Origin: Stomorhina lunata
Lineage: Eukaryota; Arthropoda; Insecta; Diptera; Rhiniidae
DNA: 64,000 nt
Assembly (NCBI GenBank): GCA_933228675.1
Contig: OW121740.1
Location: 52,344,174 to 52,408,173, forward strand
Reading direction: 5' to 3'
Shown here: in pieces, positions 23,229-34,159 of the stretch
Layout: every line of letters begins with the position of its first letter
Numbering within the stretch: the first letter of the stretch is position 1
Position numbers and translations under genes: made by a program
The notes under the pieces: model-generated
Seen by the model: the letters and a program-made list of their open reading frames with translations, nothing else
Told to the model about the DNA's origin: nothing
The model's database searches: none

Positions 23229-23272
23229 TTCTGTTATCCTTGACTCCCAGTGGAGCATAGGGCCTCATTTTA
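23229..23272 (-). repeat. Short LINE tail-like repeat
   Basis: The word TTGACTCCCAGTGGAGCATA and its surroundings recur in the other orientation at about 27293-27332 and again at 49817-49858 with one change. It looks like a retrotransposon 3' tail, possibly of LINE family 2. Confidence 0.5.
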
Positions 23273-23334
23273 ATATTTTAATTGGTTTTATTTGTCTATT
23301 TTATCGTTAACTGTTAGATTCAACATATTATCTA

Positions 23335-23647
23335 TATATATAATATATAATTCCCCGACAACATTCCAATTGGAACAAGGGGTACTTCTCACAGACAATG
23401 AGCTGCATCCGATTCTATTTTTAGACTCATTGAAAGGGACCTACGCTTTAACGCCGGCTCCGAACGGCAAATGCATTAGTTAGAGAAGTTTTACATAGCC
23501 TAATACTCAATAACCAGTGGCTAGCTGAGTTATGAGGTGAACCGCCGCTTTTTTGAAAATTTATTTTTTCAAGTGAGTCTGGCCAGGGATCGAACTTGGG
23601 CCTCTGGTATGCTAGGCGGATGACTAACCTGCTATACCACGGCGGAT
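23335..23647 (-). mobile_element. tRNA-Ala-derived SINE, copy 1
   Basis: On the minus strand the head resembles tRNA-Ala: anticodon-loop CCTAGCATACC (AGC) and B-box-like GTTCGATCCCTGGC. A body of about 240 bp follows, containing TGCATTAG and CCAATTGGAATGTTGTCGGG, then a TATATA tail. A second copy in the opposite orientation is at 28105-28414. It lies directly beyond the poly(A) signal of galectin B. Confidence 0.75.
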
Positions 23648-23688
23648 CACCATATTATCATATTATCTAAGTTCCAAATTTATAAAAT

Positions 23689-23694
23689 TTTAAT
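23689..23694 (-). terminator. Probable poly(A) signal of galectin B (ATTAAA)
   Basis: ATTAAA on the minus strand, about 20 bases after the stop codon of galectin B. It is the common variant signal; no AATAAA is nearer. Confidence 0.4.
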
Positions 23695-23714
23695 TATTTC
23701 ATCCTTTTCATAGT

Positions 23715-23997
23715 TTAGCCATATTTTATTATTGAATAAGTGGAAAAATCTAAACACTGAGTTTCATTTAAAAATATATGATCAATACTGCAAACTTTAA
23801 CCTCCATCTCATTGGTACCAAAGATCTTAACACCCATTAGATCCTTCAAAACATTAGGCGTCCTATAAGCATAATCACAGAGATATGAACCATTTTTGGC
23901 AATTTTAAAGGAGTTCTCCGTAAATGCTATGGCCAGCTTAAAGGGTTTAGAGAAATTTTCAAAAGGAAAATTAGTATCAGTCTCCTCCTTGCCGTAT
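23715..23997 (-). CDS. Galectin B exon 3
   Basis: Acceptor TTTATAG before ATACGG. Encodes the second half of CRD2 from YGKEETD to the stop at 23715-23717. The exon is 283 nt. Confidence 0.85.
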
Positions 23998-26900
23998 CTA
24001 TAAAGATTTGAACTTAAAACATCATAATTTTACAAAATTTAAAAATAAATACTTACTCCAAATCCTCACTATTGGCTTTAGGCAATTTCGAATTTCTTAC
24101 TATCCTCTTGGCATCAAAGCGCAGACTCAAATGCAATTCCTCGCGCTTAACATCCCAAACATTACGAAATTGTATAACCAGACGTCCTTTGCTATTGCCC
24201 GATAATTTTAGCTTCACGATCATCAACTGATTACAAACAAACGCCACTGGATGTTCGTTACTAAAGTCGACATAATTTTCGTTTAATTGAATCGGTGGCC
24301 AGATATAGGGAAAATGCTGACGATGATCTATTTGTTGGATACGCTGTATATGACCATTAATTTTTAGGTTACTTAAACGCTTACAGGGTATGCCATATTT
24401 AACATAAATACAGGGTTCACTATTAATGGCAATATGATAATTTTGCTCATCCATTATTATGTTTATGGTGAATATATCCAGAAATTGGAGACAATTAAAT
24501 TCTATTAACTTTAAGTATTTCCAAGTGTCTTTTATGCATTGTTTGAAAACAATCACCCCTTCGTTAACAGAGACTAGCATGTGAAGACCCACATCGACCT
24601 GAGGATTATGTTCTGATTTACCGGTGGTTAGGCTTATGTTGAACCTAAGGAAGAAAAATATTAAAATTTCTATTGGTGATTATGAATTAAATGATCATCT
24701 CCTAGGATATTATAAAATTAAATAGACCATGTTTTTTTACGTATTTGGATTATATTTCGTCTAGTCCTAGGTCCGGTAAACGGTAAGATTATTTTAGGCA
24801 TAGTTACTAATACTCTTTCAAGTTAGGGGAGTGAATGATTGCTTTCCGGCAAGTGGGCAGTACTTGCAAAAAGTTAAGCTAAGAGATTAGTTAGCTTTAT
24901 CAATCGGTTGGGGAAATATAGGGTTTTTTAACAGGGACGCTACAAAAGTACAGCGACAGGGATAGCAGACGACGCCATATTTCTTGCTGCTCTTTTGACA
25001 TATCTTTTCAATAAGGTTTGCCATTTCATAATAGAAAGATATACGTGCCAACAACGAGTCGAAATTATTAAAATTTACTACCGGAATTCGGAGTCAGTGG
25101 CCTCAAAGTCAAGAGCGAAGAATCATCTTTAGCGATGAGGCTTATTTCTGACCGAATAGCTTCAACAATAAACATAATATGCGTTATTGTTTAGGCAGCA
25201 ATCTACACATAGTCCACAAGTTATCATTGCATCTCGAAAAAATTGAGGTTTGGTGCGGTTTATGGGCCGTCGGAGTCATTGGACCGCACTTCTTCCCTGA
25301 TAATCAAGACCGGCACATTATTGTGAATTTGAATCGCTACCATTCTATGATAACCGAATTGGATGATATGTACTTGGAGGACACGTGCTTCCAACAGAAC
25401 GGCGCCACAAGCCACACATCGAATGTCACAATCAATTTACTAAAAGAACGTGTTATCTTACGAAATGTTCCAGTCGATTGGCCGTATCGGTCGTGCGATT
25501 TGACGCCGTTAGACTATTTCCTGTGGGGCTACGTCAAGTATATGGTCAAGCCAGCGACGATTGATGAACTTTGTACAAATATCGAAAGTGAAATTGCAGC
25601 AGTATCGGCCAATTTATGCTTGGAAACAGTCGAAAACTATGTTCAGCGTCTGGACACCGTTTTTGGTTTATTTAAAAGAAACCCTTGATTGAAAACCCCT
25701 TTATTTGATCATTCTTTTAAAAGGTCGGAATTGAAGAACTAACGATCGGACTGGGGATCAGTTTCTGGATTTTGGTTCGCGTTTGCACTTCAAACGCGAA
25801 GTTCTTTACAACATGAGTTACCGTGTTATTAAAACCATATATCAGCTTAGTATAGCACTTGCAATGGGCAGTTTCAGGTAAACTTTCTGACACCCAGTAA
25901 CAGCGCATTTGTCGCATTAACCCGCTGAAGTTTTTTCAATGGACTGGGGAGTTAATCCCACCAAGACATTATATTTTTACTATCCTTCAGAATTATTTCA
26001 TGATGTCAGTGTAAACTTTAAGCTGTACTGGAGCCTAAGCACCCAATTCACTAGTTGTCTTAACCCTGTTACTAGCCCCAGCTAATCTTAAGACTTTTCA
26101 TCTGGGTTGATGGTTTCAACACGATCTATCCAGCTCTCAAACATTCACGTTCATTCATTGGATTTTACGAGGTCTTGTTAAACTGGTAGTTAGGAGATTA
26201 CTTTTTTATCCCTTGCTTTAACCAGCAGCGTTAAAAGATCTTCATTTCTTAAGCAGTTCGGTCACCATATATTAAGGATTTGCCGTAAGCATTTATTTGT
26301 AAAGGTTTGCAGGCGCCTATCGTTAGCATTTGTGTGTTTCCAAGTTTCGCAGCCGTAATACAGACGGACTTGACATTCGTTGTAACAGGTTGTAAATATA
26401 GGCCATTTAAGTAAGTAAGTAATACGGAATCTACCTATTAAACCCTTTCTCTTCAATTTTGGCTAACAAATTACAATAGCTATAATGAAATTTTTTACAG
26501 AAAAGTTCTTTATTACCTCCAGCCTACATATATAATTTAACGAGAATCGGTCCACATTTACCCATATCTTTAATGAAATCCACACTTCCAGATATCAAAA
26601 AATACTCCAATCTTTCGTACAGCTTTCGAATCCCGCGTTGAAAAAACGGATCATACTTTGAAGCGATCCACAAATCGATCCAATTTTTTACTTCTTCATA
26701 AGACCGAAAGTGGTGATCAGCCAGGCCGTATGCCATTGATCGAAACAAGTGATAATCCGAGGGATCGATCCGTAAATCGATCCAATTGTTTACTTCTTCA
26801 TAAGACCGCACACGATCTGGCTGATGAGCACATTCGAAATATGAACTGTTTTTTTAACGCGGGACTCGTAAGCTGTGGTTAAATGTGGACATTCTGTCTT

Positions 26901-28667
26901 ATGAAGAATTACAACTTCCAAATTTGCCTTGACCATTTCGCAACATGGGTTCGAGCATGGTCATGCTCGTTGTATTGCGGTTTAATTGCGTTCAATAACG
27001 ATCGTGTGTGATTGTTTTAGTCGGTTTTAATGACTCATAACACACTGCGCCGCTGGTTCCACAGAGCAATAACTTGGAATCATGAATGTTCGGTTTGGCC
27101 GTTCTTGAAACTTTGAGACTACTCTCGGCACGTTCTATCATTAATAGGTATTTGAGAGCATTTGGTGAGCCTTAGCTAGTTTTTTTTTTATTTCTATTAA
27201 AGCAGAAAATCAAAACTTCCAGCAAATGACGGGAATTTAGGTCGTCATTTATGGGAATTTGGCTATTTACTTCCTCTACCACTTACCGCTTGAGGTCCTA
27301 TGCTCCACTGGGAGTCAAGGATAACAGAAGACCACTTACCGGTACAGCCATTTATTGCAAAACGGCAGAAGCAATATTATATTTAGGACTACCAATGTTT
27401 TTTTTTCTTAAGTCCAGAAAAAACTTCTGCCGGGAGTTATTTCCACATACGTACTGTAAGGCTATAGAACGAATATTACCTATTATGCATTGTTCGGGAT
27501 ACTGGCCAATCGACCCGAAAAGGGAACCACAAATTAGGAGGGTCAATAGATTTGTGATGTAAAACTGTGGTGTAAAATTTACGGAGATCTGCTGAAATGA
27601 AGTGCCGTTAACAAACCTAGACACTTGAATTCTTCCTTCGACGCATAAAAGATATGCTTAGGCCAACGACATCACATTGTATTCTCATACCCAGAGCATC
27701 AAGAGCATCTGATTCCTATATATTTACACCATCTATGGTTACAGATGAGGTAAAATGATCTGCCGTGGGTTTATGCTTAAGTATACAACACTAAGTCTTG
27801 CTTGCATTATAGTTGACTCCATTCACACTACCCCATTCAGAGATGACTACGAATGTTTTATCTCATAGCTGTAATCTGTAGAAGATCCGGTCTATAATTG
27901 AATGAATACGACTAGTAAATTTTACTGTAATCTGCAAAAGAATAGATCGGATTGGAAGTATGACATAAAAAGTCATTATCATGAATGAAAAGTCATCATC
28001 ATGAATGAAATGTCCACATCCCCGAATAGACAAGAAGTTAAGGTGTTCACTAAGATCGTCGCTTGACTTGGGCCCCTCATATAGAAAAAAATAGTACAAA
28101 TTTGTGAACCGCCGTAGTACAGGAGGTTTGTCATCCGCCTAGCATACCAGAGGCCCAAGTTTGATCCCTGGCCAGACTCACTTGAATAAATAAATTAAAA
28201 AAAATGGAAGGTTCACATAATAACTCAGCTAGCCACTGGTTATTGAGTATTACGCTATGTAAAACTTCTCTAACTAATGCATTTGCCGGCGTTAAGACGT
28301 AGGTCGCTTTCAATGAGTCTAAAAATAGAATCGGATGCAGCTCATTGTCTGTGAGAAGTAACCCTTGTTCCAATTGGAATGTTGTCGGGGAATTATATAT
28401 ATATATATATATAAATTAAACTAAAAACTAATCAAATTAACTGGTAAGTTAGTCCACGGTCTTCTCTTGACCTAGATTATAGTCTTCTTTTTTATAAGGC
28501 CGTTATAAGCCCAATTTTTTATTCGGAGCTCAACAAAAATCACAAAATCTTAAAAATTAACAAATATTTTTTTACCAATTAGCGTCAGCCTCGGCTTGAG
28601 CCCTTATCACCAAACTCTGACCAAATTGTAAGGGTTGGACAAAATTTGTTTGAAATAAAGCTGACAT
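23715..28667 (-). CDS. Tandem-repeat galectin (galectin B), three exons, transposon-filled intron
   Basis: Exons on the minus strand are 28667-28576, 24644-24057 and 23997-23715. They give 320 residues. GT-AG sites and phase 2 at both introns are identical to galectins A and C. Intron 1 is 3.9 kb (22 times the matching intron of A by rough length) and holds a DD41D element, mariner and LINE debris and a SINE. CRD1 has WKYL at 72-75, so it lacks the usual Glu. CRD2 has LHLSLRFD (His202, Arg206), VRN at 213-215 and YGKEET, with Tyr in place of the invariant Trp. No signal peptide. Expected role: beta-galactoside or related glycan binding; the changed residues make ligand choice uncertain. Confidence 0.85.
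24057..24644 (-). CDS. Galectin B exon 2
   Basis: Acceptor TTCCTTAG before GTTCAAC, donor GTAAGT after TTGGA. 588 nt, the same length as exon 2 of galectin C. Encodes most of CRD1, the linker and the H-x-x-x-R strand of CRD2. Confidence 0.88.
24919..25701 (+). mobile_element. DD41D transposon, copy 4, in galectin B intron 1
   Basis: Short inverted ends (AGGGTTTT on the left, AAAACCCCT on the right) are flanked by TA at 24917-24918 and 25702-25703. The flanks join into a sequence that is uninterrupted at 20645-20765, so insertion is directly visible. The element is 783 bp, with much of the 5' half of the transposase deleted. Confidence 0.75.
25040..25688 (+). pseudogene. DD41D transposase, degenerate (copy 4)
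   Basis: Reads in fragments: QQRVEIIKIYYRNSESVAS at the N-terminus, a jump to IIFSDEAYF (first Asp), then an open frame from about 25179 with VWCGLWAVGVIGPHFF, CFQQNGATSHT and CDLTPLDYFLWGYVK. The second catalytic Asp is Asn (QQNG). Several stops lie before 25179. It is a different subfamily from the 2.2 and 19.3 kb copies and dead. Confidence 0.8.
25750..26470 (-). mobile_element. LINE debris in galectin B intron 1
   Basis: At 26262-26400 the minus strand reads YYGCETWK and NANDRRLQTFTNKCLRQILN, the C-terminal part of a LINE family 2 reverse transcriptase. It is interrupted by a plus-strand LINE family 1 tail (26385-26432) ending in AAGTAAGTAAGTAA. The part at 25750-25930 has a 66-codon open frame that I cannot assign. 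Confidence 0.55.
26540..27170 (-). pseudogene. DD34D-type mariner transposase fragment with local duplication
   Basis: The minus strand reads PSDYHLFRSMAYGLADHHF, SYEEVKNWIDLWIASK and FFQRGIRKLYERLE, the classic C-terminus of a mariner transposase; the Asp of PSDYH is the third catalytic one. Upstream, in broken frames, are words like QSHTIV, QYNEH and KTECPH from the middle of the core. The SYEEV-NWIDL segment occurs twice (about 26685 and 26785), so part of the tail has duplicated. Inactive. Confidence 0.7.
27171..28100 (-). mobile_element. Degenerate non-LTR retrotransposon debris
   Basis: The minus strand contains broken frames reminiscent of a LINE reverse transcriptase C-terminus, for example ESDALDALGMRIQCDV near 27700 and LLTLLICGSLFG near 27500. 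Stops and shifts are frequent. Assignment rests on the resemblance of a few words and is weak. A tail-like repeat lies at 27293-27332. Confidence 0.4.
28105..28414 (+). mobile_element. tRNA-Ala-derived SINE, copy 2
   Basis: Same family as 23335-23647 but on the plus strand: CCGCCTAGCATACCAGAGGC in the anticodon region, a B-box-like TTTGATCCCTGGC, the shared body and a (TA)n tail. It sits in intron 1 of galectin B, about 160 bases from the end of exon 1. Confidence 0.75.
28576..28667 (-). CDS. Galectin B exon 1
   Basis: A 92-nt exon, exactly the length of galectin A exon 1. It encodes MSALFQTNFVQPLQFGQSLV and ends ...ADANW with the Trp codon split by the intron, as in galectin A. Donor GTAAAAAA is weak but acceptable. 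Confidence 0.82.
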
Positions 28668-29520
28668 TATTCGCGCGGTTAAATTTAGACGAGTCTAAGA
28701 CCGCATTTATTTATGTTTAAAACAAGACTGAATACATTTTATTGTATTAATATATATTTTTTTACTAAAGTATAATTTTATCCGCATAAAGAAACATTCG
28801 CAATAATGAATCATACGAAAAAGTGCGAGCGATTTAATAGAAACAAATTCCGCATTTGTGTGTGCTCATATTACGATAAACAAATTGCACTGACGGACAG
28901 AGGATGATCGTCTTGGGAGACGTGAAGAAACTTACAAATGTATTTAAATAAAAATTCTATAAATGCTCAAAGATCATGAGTTGACGGGGGAATTACCGAT
29001 TATACAGTGGGGAATGTTGTTGTTAATGATTTCTTAATCTTTTGTTTGTTGTTTCATTTTAATATTTAAATAAAAATTTAAATGTTGAGATTTATATTTT
29101 TAAGTAATAAATTAAACACGAGAGTTGCCTTATATGTTTCGAGATTGTATATATTTTCCCATAGTTCCTAGGAGGAACATGGGGCCATAACAAATTATTT
29201 TCATTTAATTTTATCTAATACTATGTTTTTTATTTATCGCCAAGTAAAGCCTGCTTCCAGTAACTCAGTGTCTACAGTCGCATCCATATGTTTGCCGGGT
29301 TTCCTCTTCGCCAAGTAAAGTCTGCTTCCAGTAAATCAGTGTCTACAGTCGCCTCCACGTGTTTGCCGGTCTTCCTCTTCTGCGACTACCCTGCAGGTTT
29401 CAATCAAGAGCTAAACGTGCCATATCATCTTGGGGCTTTCATAGCGTTTGCCCTATCCACATCCACTTCCGTCGTCTAATCTCTAAGGCTCTGGTTCCTG
29501 GAGCACGGAATCCCATAAGG
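28668..29520. other. Upstream region of galectin B with repeat fragments
   Basis: No second gene is visible. About 29155-29200 resembles a retrotransposon tail. About 29238-29379 is a 71-bp unit present twice in tandem (CGCCAAGTAAAG...TTTGCCGG). No confident promoter motif was found. Confidence 0.4.
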
Positions 29521-30930
29521 AACCGTTGATGACCAGAAGACACGCTCTATTTTTCGTAGACAGCAAATTATAAAATTCTAATCCACCAACAATACAAGAA
29601 GTGAAGAACGCCATTAAAAGCCTTAAGCGCTACCAATCAACGGACAATGTGATCTTGAAGGATCGGCGAGACTGTGGCACCTATTTATGCTTTAAATATG
29701 GGAAACAGAAGCTCTACCAACCTGCTGGAATGAAGATATACTAGTCAAAATATCAGAAAAGGGTGACTCCAAAGACTGCAATAACTATAGGGGTATAAAT
29801 AACACTTCTTCCAATACCGAGCAAAATACTAAGTCGAGTAATTTTGAATAGAACATCCGATAGAGTTTCTGCTACAGAGAATCGATCTTGTGTTGACCTA
29901 GTTAATACAATAAGTACTGGAGCAATGTAATGAATTCCGCAGCCCATGTACCTAGCGTTTATCGACTTTATGAAGACCTTCGACAGTATTGAAAGGAGCT
30001 ATCTATGTAGAATTTTAGAAAATCGTAACATGCCAACGACATGTACGTGGATTTTAAATATCAGGTCCTACATAAAGGTCAATTGTCAAATCCGTTCGAA
30101 GTTACTACTACATTCGAAGTTACTACTGGAGTAAGATAAGGATGTATCTTATCATCTATACTTTATATCCTTGTCATCGACAATATAATGCTCACGGCAC
30201 TGGATGGTAGACGCGGTATGCAATGGATACGTATTTCGTATATCTTCTAAGCCAAAGCTCAGGTCACCTTCAAGAAAACACTAGCGCTATCGCTGTTGAA
30301 TCTCGGGCAGCTGGGCTAAAAATCAATATTTGCAAGACAAAGATTAGGCCTGGAGGCTGTGGCGCAAACGCGTCGACACACATTAATGTGGATAACGAGG
30401 TTATTTGATGTGTAGGTACCTTTAATTACCTTGGAAGTTTGGTATCTACAAAACGTGGCACTGACGAGAATTAATAAGGTGAAATCTGCATTCGGCATTC
30501 TCCGAGCTATTTGGAAATCTCGGAAAATATCAATCTTGTATTACAGTTGCGAAACACACAAATGCCATCGATAAGGGCCTACAAACCTTTGCAAACAAAT
30601 GCTTGCGGCAAATCCTTAATATATGGTGGCCAAATCGCATACGAAATGAAGATCTTCTTAACGCTACAAACCAAATACTTCTTCTATAGAAATAGCGGTG
30701 GATAGGCCACACACTTCGAAGGCCAAATACCAATATTGCTCGACAAGCGCTTCGTTGGAATCCACAAGGAATCGGCCGTCGTGTTGGTCCACCTGCTAGA
30801 ACGTGGAGAAGGTCAATTGATGCGGAGTTACAGGCAGCAAACTATTCATGGAATGACGTTTACCTAACCTCTCGCAATAGAGTTCAAGTCAAGGATTACA
30901 GAAGAAGACTTTATAAAGGATTGTAATGCC
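29521..30930 (+). pseudogene. LINE family 2 reverse transcriptase, degenerate
   Basis: Broken frames can be read through the RT core: KDCNNYRGI near 29770, FIDFMKTFDSI at 29951 (palm motif, Asp kept), a QGCILSSI-like word near 30140, IENLVQ-type thumb debris, and a C-terminal stretch near 30720-30920 with NTNIARQALRWNPQG, RRSIDAELQAANYSWNDV and RRRLYKGL. Stops and shifts are frequent. The YADD box is not intact. Resembles the group often annotated as craniofacial-development-protein-2-like or RTE-type elements. Confidence 0.65.
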
Positions 30931-30978
30931 TACATTACTTTGTTGGATTCATTCCATGCCACGCAGCCGTAAAGAAGA

Positions 30979-31175
30979 GCAGATGAAACATAGGTGGAGA
31001 GGTGTGCGCCATTCAACGGACTGCTTCACTGTTATGCATAGACTGTTGACATGGTCGACGCAGGATCAATGCGCAGATGAAACATAGGCGGAGAGGTGTG
31101 CGCCATTCAACGGACTGCTCCACTGTTATGCATAGACTGTTGACATGGTCGACGCAGAATCAATGCGCTCTGAAT
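30979..31175. repeat. 94-bp tandem duplication
   Basis: A unit starting GCAGATGAAACATAGG and containing CATTCAACGGACTGC and GACATGGTCGACGCAG is present twice, at 30979 and 31073, with few changes. Confidence 0.7.
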
Positions 31176-31189
31176 CCGTGTTGCTCATT

Positions 31190-32904
31190 CCTTATTTTAT
31201 TTACACTAATGGGGATAGGACGCATCCCTGGCGAACACCTTTCTTAACTGGGATTCGGTCACTCAGTAGTTGTTCGTGCCGAATTGGCGTCGTCATACAA
31301 GCACTTGGTTAAACGAAAATTTAAGTCGGGATTCCTATGCATTCCAGGGCTTTCAAAGTTAAAATTCCTTCCGTGAGTTCATATGGAAGTGACTCCTATG
31401 AGTCATGAGCGGTTGCAGAAGTTCAGCGCTAAGCTGAACTCTGGGGGTATATTGTCTGGACCAGGTGCTTTATTAGACTTCTAAAAGGAAATCGCAAGTG
31501 ATATTTCATCGATACTCGGGCATATGGTGTCGAATAAATTGTCCTTCTGGTGCTGAATTCAATTACATATACTTGCTGTGGGCTCTTTCAAAGGTGCTGA
31601 GAGACGTTTTGTTTGCTTGTCTTTTGACGTAGTCACTTCTCCGTTGCAATCTCTTAAAGGTTTAATGATAGGAATGTGGAGTTCATTAGAGACCTCGAAT
31701 GCCATGGGTATCTGCTGCTGCTTGCACGTTAGTTGTAATTTGTTTGCTCCATTCCCTCTAGTCAGTCCTTGATCTCCATTTTGTCCAATCGGTTGTATTT
31801 ACGCTGGGCTAAATCTTTAGCCGTTCTTGTCTTGGAACAATTTACTCCATTCTTTGCCTCCGCATTCTGATTTATAAGATCCCAAGTGCCATCTGTAATC
31901 CATGGCTTTTTGGATGTGGTCTTGTAGCCTAAGTGTTTTTCTGCTGCCTTGGTTTGGATATTTTTGGTGTGAACCCATCTATCACTCTCACTACCTTGTT
32001 CTTCATGGAGGGTGTCTCTGGTGTAGTTGGTGCAGCGGATGAAGCGAGTTGTGATTCTAGCATCTTCTTATCTGTCGATGTTAAATTTCTTCTGACAGAC
32101 CTTTTTTTGTTTTTAATGGCTATGACTTTAAGCCGAAAGTAGCAATTAAGTGATGGTGATTACTCGAAATATCTAAACCATGTTTGTTATGCACGTCCAG
32201 CAGAGAATCGCGCCATGTGGTCGATTTGAGTTATGCGAATGGACGATAATCATTTTACTTTGTGAATCCATTTACGTAGAGGAAGAGTGCCTCCAATGAC
32301 AAGGCTGTGATTAAGACAGGCCGAAGTGGGAGTTCGCCATTCTCGATTTTCGGTTGTGCGATCGAGCGATACCCATGTTACTTTCTGAATCCATTTACGC
32401 GGAAAAATAGTTCCTCCAGGGCACTGATTAAGGCTATGATTAAGACACAAGCTCGGTAACAGATCGAAGCAATGATATCGACCGTTAAAGTCACCAAGAA
32501 TGACAACAATGTCGCCCCTTTTGATGTCATGCAAAACTTTGGTGATACTATTGTAAAACTCCTCTTTCTGATCGTATTTCGATATATCGGTTGGTGCATA
32601 GCATTGAATAACAGTTACGAAACTCGTACATGTTCGAAATCTACGGTCCGAGTGGGCTTTCCGTTCTTACGATGCCCGCTCTCCCTTCATTGGTCTGCTT
32701 GTTTTCTTGAGAAAATAAATTTCAATTTAATCCGTTTGGTGCTGGGAATTCACCTGAATTAAGCCTTCTGGCAAGCAGATGATCCAAAGTCCAAAACGTC
32801 CGATTGTGGTGCCAGGTCTGCTGGCTAAGCATCCAGACATCTTTTGGGGCAAAACACTCACTTTTTGTTTTAGAGCACATTTCAATACCTTTTTTATAGC
32901 ACAT
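31190..32904 (-). pseudogene. LINE family 2 endonuclease and RT fragment, degenerate
   Basis: Minus strand, 5' to 3': FAPKDVWMLSQQTWHHNR near 32840, the apurinic endonuclease motif HDIKRGDIVVILGDFNG at about 32530, LVIGGTLPLRKWIHKV at about 32290, a linker KKPWITDGTWDLINQ near 31890, SNKAPGPDNIPPEF near 31470, and KKGVRQGCVLSP near 31230. The frame is broken many times. The order endonuclease, linker, RT matches a full LINE. It faces the plus-strand RT fragment at 29521-30930, so these are two separate insertions or a rearranged one. Confidence 0.65.
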
Positions 32905-32934
32905 AATATAACTTTTTCTTCAAAACAATTATTG

Positions 32935-33792
32935 ATCCTTAGGTTAGGTTAAAGCGGCAGTCTGAAAAAATACACTCGCTTGGACTACGAAGTCCATTGT
33001 GATACCACGGAAGCTAGTGAAATAACATATAACTAGCTTCGTCTGTTGAACTAACCCGAGCGCTTTAAATAGCTCTTAAGTCAGCTGAAATCAATACCAG
33101 CTTAAGAAAGCTGAACCTAAAATTAATGCCCTACTCTTCGCTAGGGCAGGGCAAGTGCATAGAAGATGTTTGATCGATTCAGTCTCCTCCTCGTCTTTAC
33201 AGCTTCTGCAAAGGTCATTAGTGGTAACCTTCAGCCTAATTGCCTATCCAAACAGGGCCACATCTGTTTGGAGTGAATGCAGCCATTGACAGAAGCCCAC
33301 CTATTTGCTAAAAAGTTAGATCTCTCTCGCAGTTGGATCTTACAAGTGGCTAGAGGCATGCCCACGGACTTCAGTTCAGCTGGAATCTGTAAGTTAGTTC
33401 CTCGTCAGCTCTGCAATTCTCTGTTATATTATTATGGCCCGGCACCCATATGAGGTTTATACTGAACTGCTGGGCCATCTCGTTAAGAGATTTGCTAATG
33501 TTGAATTCAGGAAGATAGATTCCAGAGATTTAATGGCAGCTTGGCTGTCAGAGAATATATTTATACCCACTGTTGTGAGAACATTATATCTCAGCCATTC
33601 TACTGCTTTTCTAATGGCTAGATTTGCGTAAAAAACGCTACAATGATCAGTTAGTCTTCGTGATATATTTAGGCCTACAGCTTTGGAGTAGACCTCGAAA
33701 CCCACTTGATTGTTATGTTTTGTATTAATCCTTAATATCCAGACTTTTTTGTATAGAACTGCATCACAAAATTTTTCCAAAGCTGGGGTCAA
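32935..33792 (-). pseudogene. LINE family 3 RNase H domain and 3' tail
   Basis: The minus strand reads QVGFEVYSKAVGLNISRRL, SVFYANLAIRKAVEWL, then INIFSDSQAAIKSL and, after a shift, INLIWVPGHNNI and NCRADE: the four acidic-box regions of a retrotransposon RNase H. A 3' part with SIDSQ-free tail debris runs to TTAACCTAACCTAAGGAT-type sequence at about 32940. This belongs to an RNase H-bearing LINE clade (I, R1 or LOA type), unlike families 1 and 2. Frameshifts make it inactive. Confidence 0.7.
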
Positions 33793-34150
33793 AAAATGTT
33801 TTTTTGCAGAAGAAATTCATATTAAGAAGCCGATGTAAAAAGAAAAAAAATTTGGCTGCATTACAAAAGGCGAGTGTGCTGTTGGCATGTCAACTACTAA
33901 ATAAGCATACCATACCACAATAAGCCTTTGTTCGATCCCCGGTCGAAATTATTAATTACCACAGCAACCTATATAGGCGGCAAGCCCACAGCCTGACAGA
34001 CCAACCTAAATAAGAGTGTCGAGAGTTAATTTATTTTATACCTAGCGCTAATGCTAAAGTGGCAAATCTTAACAAGATCGTTAACGCTTTGTCAGCAGTG
34101 ACATGAAAATAAATAATTTAAAGCCACATTTCCAAAATTTTTCAAAATAT
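33793..34150. repeat. Spacer with possible tRNA-like SINE head
   Basis: Around 33880-33950 a B-box-like TTGTTCGATCCCCGGTC follows GTGCTGTTGGCATG, which could be a degenerate A box. The stems cannot be folded convincingly by eye. No gene. Confidence 0.35.
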
Positions 34151-34159
34151 CATGTTTAT

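Noticed and set aside
29521..32904. Twin-priming inversion of one LINE
   Set aside because: The inverted 5' part would have to lie upstream of the sense 3' part, but here it lies downstream.
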